A stretch of DNA of 64,000 nucleotides from Polynucleobacter alcilacus (GTDB lineage Bacteria > Pseudomonadota > Gammaproteobacteria > Burkholderiales > Burkholderiaceae): positions 1,890,776 to 1,954,775 of the forward strand of contig NZ_JACVQD010000001.1 of NCBI RefSeq assembly GCF_018881545.1, read 5' to 3'. Shown here piece after piece: positions 39,762-48,691 of this stretch (positions within the stretch are counted from its first letter, which is position 1; each line of letters opens with the position of its first letter). Under the pieces are notes generated by a model that was not told the origin of the DNA, made no database searches, and was given only the letters and a program-made list of their open reading frames with translations. The position numbers and the translations under genes were made by a program.

Positions 39762-40406
39762 ATGCGTATTAAAACTCTCGTTGCAGCAATGGCTGCAGTA
39801 GCATCCCTAGCACCAATCGCCGCACAGGCCCAAGCCGCAGCAGAGAATCCATGGATGGTTCGTGTGCGTGCGGTAGATTTGTTATTTCAGAATGGGCAAT
39901 CTGGCGGAAATGGATCAGTCCAGTCTCTAAACATCAAGGCACAGAATCAATGGATTCCTGAATTTGATGTTTCTTATTTCTTTACTAAAAATATCGCTGC
40001 AGAGTTGGTATTAACCTATCCACAACAAGTAAATATTACCGCTGGATCTGGCAATACTAACGTCGGTAAAATTACTGCGTTACCACCATCCTTATTAGCG
40101 CAGTACCACTTTACAGATTTAGGTGCGTTTAAACCTTACGTAGGTCTCGGTGTGAACTACACTATTTTCGGCAATCGTCAAAACTTCCCTGCACTTGGAA
40201 ATTCTGTAACGGTTAATCAATCTAGTCTTGGTGTAGTTGGACAAATTGGTATGGACTACATGTTTGATAAAAACTGGGGTATGAACCTTGATTTGAAATA
40301 CGCAACTATGAGTACTGAGGTTAAGACGGTTGCCGGTGGTACCAATTTAGGTACGTTAACCCTGAACCCATGGATGCCAGCAGTGGGTGTGACTTATAAG
40401 TTCTAA
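39762..40406 (+). CDS. OmpW family outer-membrane protein
   Basis: 214 residues with a signal peptide (MRIKTLVAAMAAVASLAPIA, cleaved after AQAQA). The mature protein shows ENPWMVRVRAVDLLFQNG, PEFDVSYFFTKNIAAELVLTYP, ALPPSLLAQYHF, and ends in Phe, all as in OmpW 8-stranded barrels. GAGGAAA lies 7 bases before the ATG. OmpW-type porins are linked to small hydrophobic molecules and to low-oxygen growth; E. coli ompW is under FNR control, and two perfect FNR boxes precede this gene. Confidence 0.92.
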   Translation: MRIKTLVAAMAAVASLAPIAAQAQAAAENPWMVRVRAVDLLFQNGQSGGNGSVQSLNIKAQNQWIPEFDVSYFFTKNIAAELVLTYPQQVNITAGSGNTNVGKITALPPSLLAQYHFTDLGAFKPYVGLGVNYTIFGNRQNFPALGNSVTVNQSSLGVVGQIGMDYMFDKNWGMNLDLKYATMSTEVKTVAGGTNLGTLTLNPWMPAVGVTYKF

Positions 40407-40431
40407 GAATTCAGTTCTTAGTGCTTGAGAT

Positions 40432-40458
40432 AGGGCCCCTTAGGGGTCTTATTTTTTT
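40432..40458 (+). terminator. Terminator after the OmpW-like gene
   Basis: AGGGCCCC and GGGGTCTT form an 8-bp stem (two G-T pairs) around TTA, followed by ATTTTTTT. Confidence 0.85.
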
Positions 40459-40509
40459 GGCTGAGACCTAAAATAGCTCGTCTTTTTCGGAAGTGGTGAT
40501 AATGTCGCC

Positions 40510-42450
40510 ATGGCTTTAATCGTACTTACTGATGCAAAACTGGCTTTCGGCCACGTTGACCTCCTCGCAAACACGGCTTTTTCACTGGAATCGGGTGAGC
40601 GTGTTGGCTTAATTGGCCGCAATGGCACCGGCAAATCTTCTTTATTGAAGATATTGGCCGGCATCGAAAAAATGGATGACGGACTTCTGCAGTATCAACA
40701 GGGCTTGCGCATTGCCTATGTTCCTCAAGAACCTATTTTTGATGCTGAGGAAACTATTTTTGAAGCGGTCTCTAAGGGTGTAGCACAGGCTAAGGCTTTG
40801 CGTGAAGAATACGAGGCTCTTAGTGTGGGTGAGTGGGATGATGCCTCACACCATCGTTTGGATGAAGTGCAATCGCAGTTAGAGGCCCTCAGTGGTTGGA
40901 ACTGGGAGCAGCGGGTTTACGAGACATTAGACCGCCTGCATTTAGAAGCAGATCTCAAAATCAGCACTCTCTCTGGCGGAACCAAGAAGCGCGTAGCACT
41001 TGCCCGTGCTTTAGTGGAGATGCCGGATGTTTTATTGCTAGACGAGCCAACCAACCACTTGGACTTAGATTCCATCGCTTGGTTAGAGGAGCTCCTTAAG
41101 GAATATCAAGGATCAGTCATTCTGGTGACGCATGATCGCGCCTTTTTGGATAATGTATGTACGCAAATCGTCGAGTTAGATCGTGGAATCCTGCGCAGTT
41201 ATCCCGGTAACTTCACACAATACGAAGTGTTAAAAGAGCAAGAACTGAACTCCGAATCATTAGCCAACGCGAGGGCTGATAAATTATTGGCTCAAGAAGA
41301 GGTATGGATTCGTAAAGGGGTTGAAGCGCGCCGTACTCGCAGCGTGGCGCGTATTGCACGCCTAGAAACATTGCGTAATAGTCGAGCTGAGCGCAGGGAT
41401 GCGATGGGTCAAGTCAAGTTAGCGGTTTCTGCAGGAGATCGCAGCGGCAAGATTGTTGCCGATCTACAGAATGTCAGTAAATCTTACGATAGACCCATTG
41501 TTGCTGATTTCACCGCAACGATTTTGCGTGGCGATAAGGTCGGCCTGCTTGGACCGAATGGAGCTGGTAAAACAACCTTACTCAAACTGATTCTTGGCAC
41601 CATTGCTCCTGACTCCGGAACGGCAACGATGGGTACCCGTATTGAGGTTGCGTATTTTGATCAAATGCGTGAAGGCTTAGATCTCAATGCTTCTCTTGAA
41701 GATTACATTAGTCCTGGTAGTGAGTGGATTGAAATTAACGGTAATAAAAAGCACGTCAAGAGCTATTTAAGTGATTTCTTATTCGCCCCAGAGCGCACTA
41801 ATTCTCCGGTAAGTACCTTGTCTGGTGGTGAGCGTAACCGTTTGCTACTAGCGCGCTTATTTGCGAGACCTGCCAATGTATTGGTATTGGATGAGCCAAC
41901 GAATGATTTGGATATTGATACCCTAGATTTACTTGAGCAATTACTGCAAGACTATAAAGGGACTGTCTTCTTGGTCAGTCATGATCGTTATTTCTTGGAT
42001 AACGTGGTTACTAGCATCATTGCCCATGAGGGTGATGGATTCTGGCGTGAGTATGAAGGCGGCTATGAGGATTGGAAGATTCAAAAAGCGCGCTCTGACA
42101 AAATTCGTGCGAGCAACTCGGCTACGAAGACTCTAAATAAATCCGAGCTCAAGGTGGAAGCTAAGGTAGTACCCAAGATGGAAGCCAAGGTTGAGACTAA
42201 GCCTGCAAGCAAGAGTAGCGTGCAAAAGCTCAATGGTAAAGAGCGTCAAGAGCTAGAGACTTTGCCTTTGCAAATCGAGGAACTAGAGACGGAACAGGCG
42301 AAGATTGGGATTGCCATGAGTAACCCAGAGCTCTATAAAAATGAACCTGAGTTGGCTGCTAGTATGCAGGCACGTTTAACTGAGATTACTGGGCAGTTAG
42401 ATCACAGCTTACAACGCTGGGAGCAGCTCTTAAGCCGCTCCGAGTCATAG
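40510..42450 (+). CDS. uup: ABC-F ATPase Uup
   Basis: 646 residues with two ATPase domains and no membrane segments. Domain 1 has GRNGTGKSS near 37-45, LSGGTKKR and LLLDEPTNHLDL. Domain 2 has GPNGAGKTT near 352-360, LSGGERNR and LVLDEPTNDLDI. A Lys/Glu-rich linker and a C-terminal coiled coil (ELETLPLQIEELETEQAKIG) identify Uup rather than EttA or YbiT. ABC-F proteins act on the ribosome; Uup is also linked to transposon excision and DNA structures. It stands alone after a terminator. Confidence 0.92.
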   Translation: MALIVLTDAKLAFGHVDLLANTAFSLESGERVGLIGRNGTGKSSLLKILAGIEKMDDGLLQYQQGLRIAYVPQEPIFDAEETIFEAVSKGVAQAKALREEYEALSVGEWDDASHHRLDEVQSQLEALSGWNWEQRVYETLDRLHLEADLKISTLSGGTKKRVALARALVEMPDVLLLDEPTNHLDLDSIAWLEELLKEYQGSVILVTHDRAFLDNVCTQIVELDRGILRSYPGNFTQYEVLKEQELNSESLANARADKLLAQEEVWIRKGVEARRTRSVARIARLETLRNSRAERRDAMGQVKLAVSAGDRSGKIVADLQNVSKSYDRPIVADFTATILRGDKVGLLGPNGAGKTTLLKLILGTIAPDSGTATMGTRIEVAYFDQMREGLDLNASLEDYISPGSEWIEINGNKKHVKSYLSDFLFAPERTNSPVSTLSGGERNRLLLARLFARPANVLVLDEPTNDLDIDTLDLLEQLLQDYKGTVFLVSHDRYFLDNVVTSIIAHEGDGFWREYEGGYEDWKIQKARSDKIRASNSATKTLNKSELKVEAKVVPKMEAKVETKPASKSSVQKLNGKERQELETLPLQIEELETEQAKIGIAMSNPELYKNEPELAASMQARLTEITGQLDHSLQRWEQLLSRSES

Positions 42451-42461
42451 CTCAAGCTCAC

Positions 42462-42779
42462 TTAGGCTAAATTCTGGCGCTTTAAAAGGGCACGTAGCTG
42501 CGTAATTTCCTCTAAGAGATCCAGTGCTAAGGCGACGCCAGAAACGTTGAGTTCTAGGTCGTGCGTGAGATGAGCAGCAGTTTTGGCTCTTCTGAGAGAG
42601 TCACCACCAAAGCGCCAATCTTCAGGTGATGCGCCAGTAGGGCTGAGTACACCCTCGGTCACCCAAGACATGATTAGTTCTTGTGGCGTGCGTGAGGCAT
42701 GTGAGAGCTCCACAATAGTCATGTGTACTTCATTTTCTACAACGCTACCTTCAATCCAAGTGATATTCGTTTGGGTCAT
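42462..42779 (-). CDS. cbpM: Chaperone modulator CbpM
   Basis: 105 residues, MerR-like modulator. It shows ELSHASRTPQELIMSWVTEGVL and WRFGGDSLRRAKTAAHLTHDLELNVSGVALALDLLEEI, as in the CbpM family. It inhibits CbpA's J-domain activity. It lies 4 bp behind cbpA, so the two are co-expressed. AAGGGA stands upstream of the ATG. Confidence 0.92.
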   Translation of the reverse strand: MTQTNITWIEGSVVENEVHMTIVELSHASRTPQELIMSWVTEGVLSPTGASPEDWRFGGDSLRRAKTAAHLTHDLELNVSGVALALDLLEEITQLRALLKRQNLA

Positions 42780-42783
42780 ATCA

Positions 42784-43764
42784 TCATCCCTTCAAGTGAG
42801 ATCTAGGGTTGAAATCAAAAGCCTTCTCAAAATGTTGATAGGCCTCTTTTTCTGAGTCAGTTGCTGCGGGGGGTAATGCAATGGTTGGTACTACATATAA
42901 GTCACCAGGCTCTGCACTCGGAATACCTTTACCCTTGAGGCGCATCTTACGGCCTGCAACTGTACCCGCAGGAATCTTCAGTTCTAATGTCGATCCTGCT
43001 GGAGTGGGGACATTCACAGTAGTACCTAAAGCAGCCTCCCACGGTGCCAATGGAATATCAATGAAGACATCCTTGCCATCAACGCGATAAATCGGGTTTG
43101 GATGAAAATCAATTTCTAAATAGAGATCACCTGCAGGTCCTTTACCTACGCCAGGACTACCTTGGCCTGAGAGACGAAGATTTTGTCCCGCTTTTATTCC
43201 TTTCGGAATACTGACATCTAATTTACGTTCTTGTGTGCTAACGTGACCGCCCTCGTCAAGTGTTGGCATATGTAAAGCGATGGTACGTTTAGCACCGTTA
43301 TAGGCATCCGCAAGATCAATCAAAATTTTGGCATGATGATCTTGACCTTTAAAGTTCATCCCTTGACCTTGCTGCCCACCACGCCCCCCTTGACGCTGTC
43401 TGCCTCGACCAAAAAGGGATTCAAAGAATTCGCTCTGATCTCCTTCGAAGCCGCCACCATATCCAGGGTTGCCACCACCAAAGCTACTATCAGAATATTC
43501 AAAACCTTCATTCCAATTTGGGGGAGGTGTGAAGTCTTGACCATTTTTCCAGTTGGCACCAAAGCGATCGTAAGCTGCGCGTTTCTCCGTGTCTTTTAAG
43601 ACCGCATAGGCTTCACCGAGTTGTTTGAATTGGTCTTCGGCACCAGCTTCTTTGTTGACGTCTGGATGATACTTGCGGGCCAACTTGCGGTAGGCCGCCT
43701 TAATTTCTGACTCAGTAGCAGAGCGGGCTACACCGAGCGTTTCATAGTAATCCTTAAATTTCAT
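42784..43764 (-). CDS. cbpA: DnaJ-family co-chaperone CbpA
   Basis: 326 residues. The J-domain (1-70) has the HPD motif at 33-35 (KYHPDVNKEAGAE). A Gly/Phe/Tyr-rich linker (about 95-140, with SFGGGNPGYGGGF and GRGRQRQGGRGGQQ) follows, then two C-terminal beta domains (LDVSIPKGIKAGQNLRLSGQG). There is no zinc-finger domain, which separates it from DnaJ. It stimulates DnaK and is a curved-DNA-binding protein in E. coli. It heads the cbpAM pair. Confidence 0.94.
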   Translation of the reverse strand: MKFKDYYETLGVARSATESEIKAAYRKLARKYHPDVNKEAGAEDQFKQLGEAYAVLKDTEKRAAYDRFGANWKNGQDFTPPPNWNEGFEYSDSSFGGGNPGYGGGFEGDQSEFFESLFGRGRQRQGGRGGQQGQGMNFKGQDHHAKILIDLADAYNGAKRTIALHMPTLDEGGHVSTQERKLDVSIPKGIKAGQNLRLSGQGSPGVGKGPAGDLYLEIDFHPNPIYRVDGKDVFIDIPLAPWEAALGTTVNVPTPAGSTLELKIPAGTVAGRKMRLKGKGIPSAEPGDLYVVPTIALPPAATDSEKEAYQHFEKAFDFNPRSHLKG

Positions 43765-43830
43765 GAGCTTGTTTTAATCCTACTGAATGGCTATCTTGAA
43801 ATGCAATTATCGTCAATTAACAATAGGTAA

Positions 43831-44535
43831 TTAGGAATGACTCAAGTCAAAAAACAGCACTTCAGCATCAGTAGCACGACTGAAGTTGAGCTGAGATTCA
43901 TTCTCTATGAGTAAGGCATCACCGCTATTAAGACTTTGCCCATTAACATCAAGCGATCCACGAATGAGATGAACATAGGCTTTCCGCTTGGGGTCGATCT
44001 GTACTTGCGCTGTTTGAGAATGATCAAAGAGGCCAGCATAAACTCTAGCATCAGCAGATATTTTTACAGAACCATCTGCACCATCTGGAGACGCTATTAA
44101 ACGTAACTTGCCTTGCTTCTCGATCAAGGGAATAGTTTTCTGTTCATAGCTGGGTGGAATTTCAAGGACGTTTGGCTCAATCCAAATTTGTAACAAGTGG
44201 GTTGTTTGGTCTTTGGCGTGATTAAATTCACTATGGGTAACACCCGTTCCTGCGCTCATCCGTTGCACATCACCTGGTGGTATCCCTTTGACATTGCCCA
44301 TGCTATCCTGATGCGCCAATTCACCAGAGAGAACATAGCTAATGATTTCCATGTTTCGATGACCATGCTCGCCAAAACCCCTTCCAGCGGCTACTTGATC
44401 TTCATTAATTACTCTTAAGTTCCCCCAGCCCATAAACTGAGGGTCTTGGTAACCAGCAAAGGAAAAGGAGTGAAAGCTTTTTAGCCAACCGTGGTCGGCA
44501 TAACCTCTATCTTGGGATTTTCTAATTTGGATCAT
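43831..44535 (-). CDS. Pirin family bicupin
   Basis: 234 residues. Metal ligands are His57, His59, His101 and Glu103 (GFGEHGHRNMEIISYVLSG; GTGVTHSEFNHA). Such bacterial pirins (YhhW-like) bind Fe or other divalent metal; some oxidise quercetin. Start motif MIQIRKSQDRGYADHGWLKS is typical. The physiological role is not predictable here. Confidence 0.93.
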   Translation of the reverse strand: MIQIRKSQDRGYADHGWLKSFHSFSFAGYQDPQFMGWGNLRVINEDQVAAGRGFGEHGHRNMEIISYVLSGELAHQDSMGNVKGIPPGDVQRMSAGTGVTHSEFNHAKDQTTHLLQIWIEPNVLEIPPSYEQKTIPLIEKQGKLRLIASPDGADGSVKISADARVYAGLFDHSQTAQVQIDPKRKAYVHLIRGSLDVNGQSLNSGDALLIENESQLNFSRATDAEVLFFDLSHS

Positions 44536-44598
44536 GGGGCTTTCTAGGTCTTACGTTGTATTGCATTCATAGAACATCGATGATGCGCTAAGGGGTAT

Positions 44599-45057
44599 CT
44601 ATTCGTTATCGCCAGACCTACTAGGAAATTTATGAGAGGCATAGCGCACTACTGCATTAGCGAGCGCCAAAATTAAGATAGTTAAGCCCATTAATAGAAT
44701 AGCCATATCTGCTTCATGTTTAGTATTGACTAAATCAATGATGAGGCGGGTAACTGCGGTAATAGCTACATAAATCAGAAAGCGAACAGGCATGTGATTG
44801 GTCTTGAAATAAATACCAACCATGGCACCAATTTCTAAATAGATGAAGAGTAAAAGCAAATCCTCAATCGAAGCTGAGCCTTTATTAACCATTCCCATGA
44901 AAGCAACTACAGCAGACCATACTGTTGCAGCACCAATTCCAAATAAAGCAATGCGATGGAAGAGGGAAACAAAGAGGTTGCCAATGGGAACTGTCCACTT
45001 TTCAACAATGGCCTCTATCTTAGACGCGTCTTTTGGTGAATTCGGGGTCATATTCAT
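44599..45057 (-). CDS. PsiE family membrane protein
   Basis: 152 residues from the ATG at 45057 (GGAGA five bases upstream); a longer frame starts at 45102 without such support. Four membrane segments (about 24-50, 64-80, 86-104, 112-138). The segments IYLEIGAMVGIYFKTNHMPVR and FLIYVAITAVTRLIID match the PsiE family, named for phosphate starvation in E. coli. Role unknown. Confidence 0.88.
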   Translation of the reverse strand: MNMTPNSPKDASKIEAIVEKWTVPIGNLFVSLFHRIALFGIGAATVWSAVVAFMGMVNKGSASIEDLLLLFIYLEIGAMVGIYFKTNHMPVRFLIYVAITAVTRLIIDLVNTKHEADMAILLMGLTILILALANAVVRYASHKFPSRSGDNE

Positions 45058-45118
45058 GAAATCTCCATTTTTATAATCTATTTCGCTCAGTATATTTCTC
45101 ATTTGGACTTAGATAAAC

Positions 45119-45148
45119 AAAAAAAGAGGCCCGTGGACCCCTTTTTTT
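45119..45148 (-). terminator. Terminator of the fcc pair
   Basis: On the minus strand AAAAAAAGGGGTCC pairs with GGGCCTCTTTTTTT around loop ACG (14 bp with two G-T pairs), ending in a T7 tract, 19 bases after the fccB stop. Confidence 0.88.
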
Positions 45149-45166
45149 CGCAAGGGTTGATCTATG

Positions 45167-46441
45167 TCAACCCAAACTATCGGCCCAGATATTGTGGGCC
45201 CAGCCCCAGGCATAAACGCCTTCTAGAGTGGAGGGTGCCGGAGAGACCCCACCAGAGCCCGGAACGGTCTTGAAGGTCTTTTCGGCAGCGTTGTATTGGT
45301 GCACGCTGGCAACGTGAACCACTTCACGATCATTGACAAAGCTATAGCAAGTATTTGTTAGTACTGGAGCGGGGTTGACTTCCCAAGCACTCAGTTCAGC
45401 AACGATTGCTGCCGCTGCTACTTTAGCGTGTTGATTAGCCATGTGACCGGACTTTGGCATCGCGGGAGCAACCTGGATTGAATCACCCAATACATGAATA
45501 TCTTTTTGCGCAGTGGATTCAAAGTTCAAGTAATTTACATTGACCCAGCGACCATTGGAATTGGCTAGTCCTGTTTTGAAGGCAATTTCACCGGCACTCA
45601 TCGCAGGCAACAGATTCAATACATCTGCTTTGATGTCGTCTTGTACCTCAAATTTAATCGTCTTGGTTTTGGCGTCAACCGCAGTGACATTATATTTTGG
45701 CAAATACTCAATGATGCCGGGATATTGCTCAGCCCATACTTTTTTGAACAAAGCTCCTTTTGAAGTGACGTCTTGGTTGGCATCCAAAATTAATACCTTA
45801 GATTTCGGTTTGTTCTGTTTCAAGTAATTAGCCACTTGGCAAGCGCGCTCATAAGGACCGGGAGGGCAGCGGTAAGGCGCTTCGGGGATACTAATGGCAA
45901 ACGTACCGCCATCGCGCATGGCGGCTAATTGCTTATGAAGGGCAACCGTCTCGGCTCCCGCCTTCCAGGCTTGCAAAGTAACACCAGCTTGATTTGCTTG
46001 CGCTAACCCTTCAATGCTATTCATCATCAAGGTAACGCCAGGAGAAACAATGGCCTTGTCATAGCGCAGTGTTTTTCCGGATGCTAGCTTGACCGTTTTT
46101 TTGTCTGCATCGATGCTGGTAACGCTATCCTGGATCATTTTGATGCCATGACGTTTGCTGAGGTTGTCATAAGGAGTTGTGAGCTCAGCAAGCGTGCGAG
46201 ATCCACCCACTACTAAATTAGAGAGTGGGCAAGATACAAAAGAAGCATTTGGTTCAATGAGCGTTACCTTTGCAGTGTTGTTTGAGAATAGGCGGAGATA
46301 TTTAGCGGCTGTAGCACCGCCATACCCACCACCAATCACGAGGATTTCTGCTTTTTGTAAATTAGCACGCGCCTGTCCAGAAAAGCCAGCGAGTAAACCA
46401 AGCGCTGCTGCGCTTTGACCAATAAAATGTCGACGATCCAT
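45167..46441 (-). CDS. fccB: Flavocytochrome c sulfide dehydrogenase, flavoprotein subunit
   Basis: 424 residues. A Tat-type signal is seen (DRRHFIGQSAAALGLLAG), so the protein is exported folded with FAD. The FAD fold starts at EILVIGGGYGGATAAKYLR near 32-50. Cys-containing segments ASFVSCPLSNLVVGG and APYRCPPGPYERACQVANYL match the FCSD flavoprotein. The C-terminal flavin-binding domain contains TNTCYSFVNDREVVHV. It oxidises sulfide to sulfur species, passing electrons to the cytochrome subunit encoded 14 bp upstream. Physiological sulfide use is inferred from the family. Confidence 0.93.
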   Translation of the reverse strand: MDRRHFIGQSAAALGLLAGFSGQARANLQKAEILVIGGGYGGATAAKYLRLFSNNTAKVTLIEPNASFVSCPLSNLVVGGSRTLAELTTPYDNLSKRHGIKMIQDSVTSIDADKKTVKLASGKTLRYDKAIVSPGVTLMMNSIEGLAQANQAGVTLQAWKAGAETVALHKQLAAMRDGGTFAISIPEAPYRCPPGPYERACQVANYLKQNKPKSKVLILDANQDVTSKGALFKKVWAEQYPGIIEYLPKYNVTAVDAKTKTIKFEVQDDIKADVLNLLPAMSAGEIAFKTGLANSNGRWVNVNYLNFESTAQKDIHVLGDSIQVAPAMPKSGHMANQHAKVAAAAIVAELSAWEVNPAPVLTNTCYSFVNDREVVHVASVHQYNAAEKTFKTVPGSGGVSPAPSTLEGVYAWGWAHNIWADSLG

Positions 46442-46455
46442 GATGGGCTTCCTTA

Positions 46456-46788
46456 TTATTTCTTGCCAAGTTGATTGGCGATGGTTTCAAGTTGCTCGTC
46501 AGAATAGCCTTTGGCTAATTGCGGCATGATAGTGCCTTCGCGGGCACCTGATTTATATGCTTTTAGTTGGGTCAGCATTTGCTCGCTAGTGAGGTTATTG
46601 ATCAAAGGCATTCCGCCGTCAAGTACTCCTTTACCATCCGTGCCGTGACAGTTAGCACAAGTGGCTGCTAAGCCCCGTTTATATAAATTGCTAGCATCGG
46701 CATTTTGCGCAAGAGCGATGCTACCTCCATGACCTAAGCCAAGGTAAATCGATACTAAGATTGCGGGTTTTAGAAACTTTGCTCGCAT
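46456..46788 (-). CDS. Monohaem cytochrome c (FCSD partner)
   Basis: 110 residues from the ATG at 46788, chosen because GGAG lies 8 bases upstream; an ATG at 46803 would add five residues and consume that site. A signal peptide (AILVSIYLGLGHGGSIALAQ) precedes one haem site CANCH at 44-48, and IMPQLAKGYSDEQLE supplies the Met ligand. It is the likely electron acceptor of the adjacent flavoprotein. Having one haem, it resembles the short FccA form rather than the dihaem one. Confidence 0.9.
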   Translation of the reverse strand: MRAKFLKPAILVSIYLGLGHGGSIALAQNADASNLYKRGLAATCANCHGTDGKGVLDGGMPLINNLTSEQMLTQLKAYKSGAREGTIMPQLAKGYSDEQLETIANQLGKK

Positions 46789-46955
46789 GTGGTCTATCTC
46801 CATTCAGATTGAATCTGGGTAATCTTTACGTGTTTATCTTATGAGTATCTTAATCAAGAAGTTCCCTAAAGCGGAGATTTGCCTCAGATTCATTTTTCAT
46901 AAGCTCATTCTCAAATGGGTATGAGTACAGTTTTCTTCGACTATCTTGCAAGCCC

Positions 46956-46963
46956 TATAAAAT
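46956..46963 (+). promoter_or_regulatory. -10-like box before the GT39 gene
   Basis: TATAAAAT ends 6 bases before the ATG at 46970. No ribosome site is present, so a leaderless or near-leaderless mRNA is likely. No convincing -35 was found. Confidence 0.4.
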
Positions 46964-46969
46964 AGAGCT

Positions 46970-48691
46970 ATGCGAAGCTCATTTTCTTACCGTTCAGCAC
47001 TCTTAATCCTACTTTTAGGTGTATTTACCTATCTCTATGGCTTAGATAGTCGCTTTGCACCAAAAAATGGGGATGAGTATCCCTATATGCATATTGTTCG
47101 CATGACGGCTGAAGCAGGAAATTGGCTGCCACTTCAGTCTGAAATGGACGGGATTAAAAACACCAAGCCACCCCTCATTTTTTGGCAGGGTCTTGCTAGT
47201 ACGCATTGGGCAAGCGAATGGTCTCTGATCAATTTACGTTGGCCCAGCATTTTGTATACCGGCCTCACAGCATTTTTCTTATTTTTAGCAGTGCGCCGAT
47301 TTAGCGGAAAAGCACAAACTGGTCTTTTGGCAGGACTAGTGTGGCTTTCTTTCTTCGCAACTTACCGTTATGGCCGGCCATTTTTAACAGACCCGCCAGA
47401 AGTTTTCTGGCTTAGCCTCCCATTCCTTGCGATCCTCTATTGGGGCAAGTGTGCCTTTGAGTCTAAATTCTTGTTTCCCGTATTTGCCGGGATTTGTTTT
47501 GGTCTGGCTTTATTTGCTAAATCTTTTGCGTATATTGTCCCTGCCTCATTTGCACTAGGTCTGTATTACTGGCGTTGGCGGGAGTGGAGTATTCCCAAAG
47601 CACTAGTGCATGATCTCTATAAGGTATTGCTAGTTGCCGTTCTCGCGATTGGAGTATTTGCCTTATGGTTTGCCTTAGATCCTTACCCAGAAGCGGTATG
47701 GAGGGAATTTGTTCTGGGCGAAAACGCAGGAAAATTTACGGCACGAAATTCAAATTACTTATTGGATGCAATTCGGGGTGGCGATAGTATTGGGCTGCTG
47801 CTCATCACGACATTAGCTAATGCTGGCTTATTCACTTTTGTCTTGCTGTCCACTTTAATTCAGTGCTGGCGTGAGCGTCGCTTCCTTAATATAGAAGAAT
47901 CCCTGCTCTTATTACTGGTTGCGGCATTCTTCATGGTGTTTAGTTTTCCTAGTCAACGCTCTGGCCGATATTTATTGCCAGTGATGCCAGCGTTTGCGGC
48001 ATTGATTGCCTTGCATTGGGACCGCTTGCCTTTATGGGGTTTTCGGGTCGCTTTGCTTTTACAGTTCTTCGTGCTTGCCGTATTACTCTGGATTGCCGCG
48101 AACTTACAACTCTCTGGCTTTATGGGTGAGAAAGCTTCATGGGCCTATTCTTACTGGCATTGGATTGGGATGGCAGCTAGCTTGGCGATTGTCTTAGTGG
48201 GCTTAATCCGGCGAAATCACACCAAGACTTTGGCCCTAGCAGCATGCTTTCTGAGCTATTGCGCATTAACGAGTAGTCTTGCTCCGCTAGAGGGTCAACT
48301 AGGGCGCTATTCAGAGGCAACTATTGCTCAGATGCAGGGTAAGGATGTATGGATACCCTGTGACTATCGGGCAAAGGACGAAGAGTATCGCTTGTTGTTA
48401 CCAGGGGCAAAACTTCATGGCTATTTAGCTAAAGACGCTGGTAATGTTTCAGGTCTCACTAGTACCTATTCTTTAGTGGCAGTGCACACGCCGCTGGGCT
48501 CAACTCCTGCCTTGTGTGACTCTTGTCAAATAGTGGGGCAGAGACTAGAAATGAGGGCCCGACACTCAGATGAAGAAATACAAGAAATGCTCAGAGGTCA
48601 AATCGGAAGATATTTGTTCGTGCATGAGTATCTGATTGCCACTCCCGTATCTAACCCAGAAATGTTGAATGTGAAGGATGTTTGTAGATGA
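46970..48691 (+). CDS. GT39/ArnT-like membrane glycosyltransferase
   Basis: 573 residues and about 11-12 membrane segments. The N-terminal periplasmic loop begins with APKNGDEYPYMHIVRMT, where the acidic pair matches the catalytic loop of ArnT/PMT glycosyltransferases, followed by KNTKPPLIFWQGLA. A C-terminal soluble part (about 455-570) contains several Cys (CDSCQIVGQRLE). These enzymes move sugars from polyprenyl phosphate to a lipid or protein outside the membrane. It overlaps the sialidase-like gene by ATGA. The acceptor is unknown. Confidence 0.83.
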   Translation: MRSSFSYRSALLILLLGVFTYLYGLDSRFAPKNGDEYPYMHIVRMTAEAGNWLPLQSEMDGIKNTKPPLIFWQGLASTHWASEWSLINLRWPSILYTGLTAFFLFLAVRRFSGKAQTGLLAGLVWLSFFATYRYGRPFLTDPPEVFWLSLPFLAILYWGKCAFESKFLFPVFAGICFGLALFAKSFAYIVPASFALGLYYWRWREWSIPKALVHDLYKVLLVAVLAIGVFALWFALDPYPEAVWREFVLGENAGKFTARNSNYLLDAIRGGDSIGLLLITTLANAGLFTFVLLSTLIQCWRERRFLNIEESLLLLLVAAFFMVFSFPSQRSGRYLLPVMPAFAALIALHWDRLPLWGFRVALLLQFFVLAVLLWIAANLQLSGFMGEKASWAYSYWHWIGMAASLAIVLVGLIRRNHTKTLALAACFLSYCALTSSLAPLEGQLGRYSEATIAQMQGKDVWIPCDYRAKDEEYRLLLPGAKLHGYLAKDAGNVSGLTSTYSLVAVHTPLGSTPALCDSCQIVGQRLEMRARHSDEEIQEMLRGQIGRYLFVHEYLIATPVSNPEMLNVKDVCR

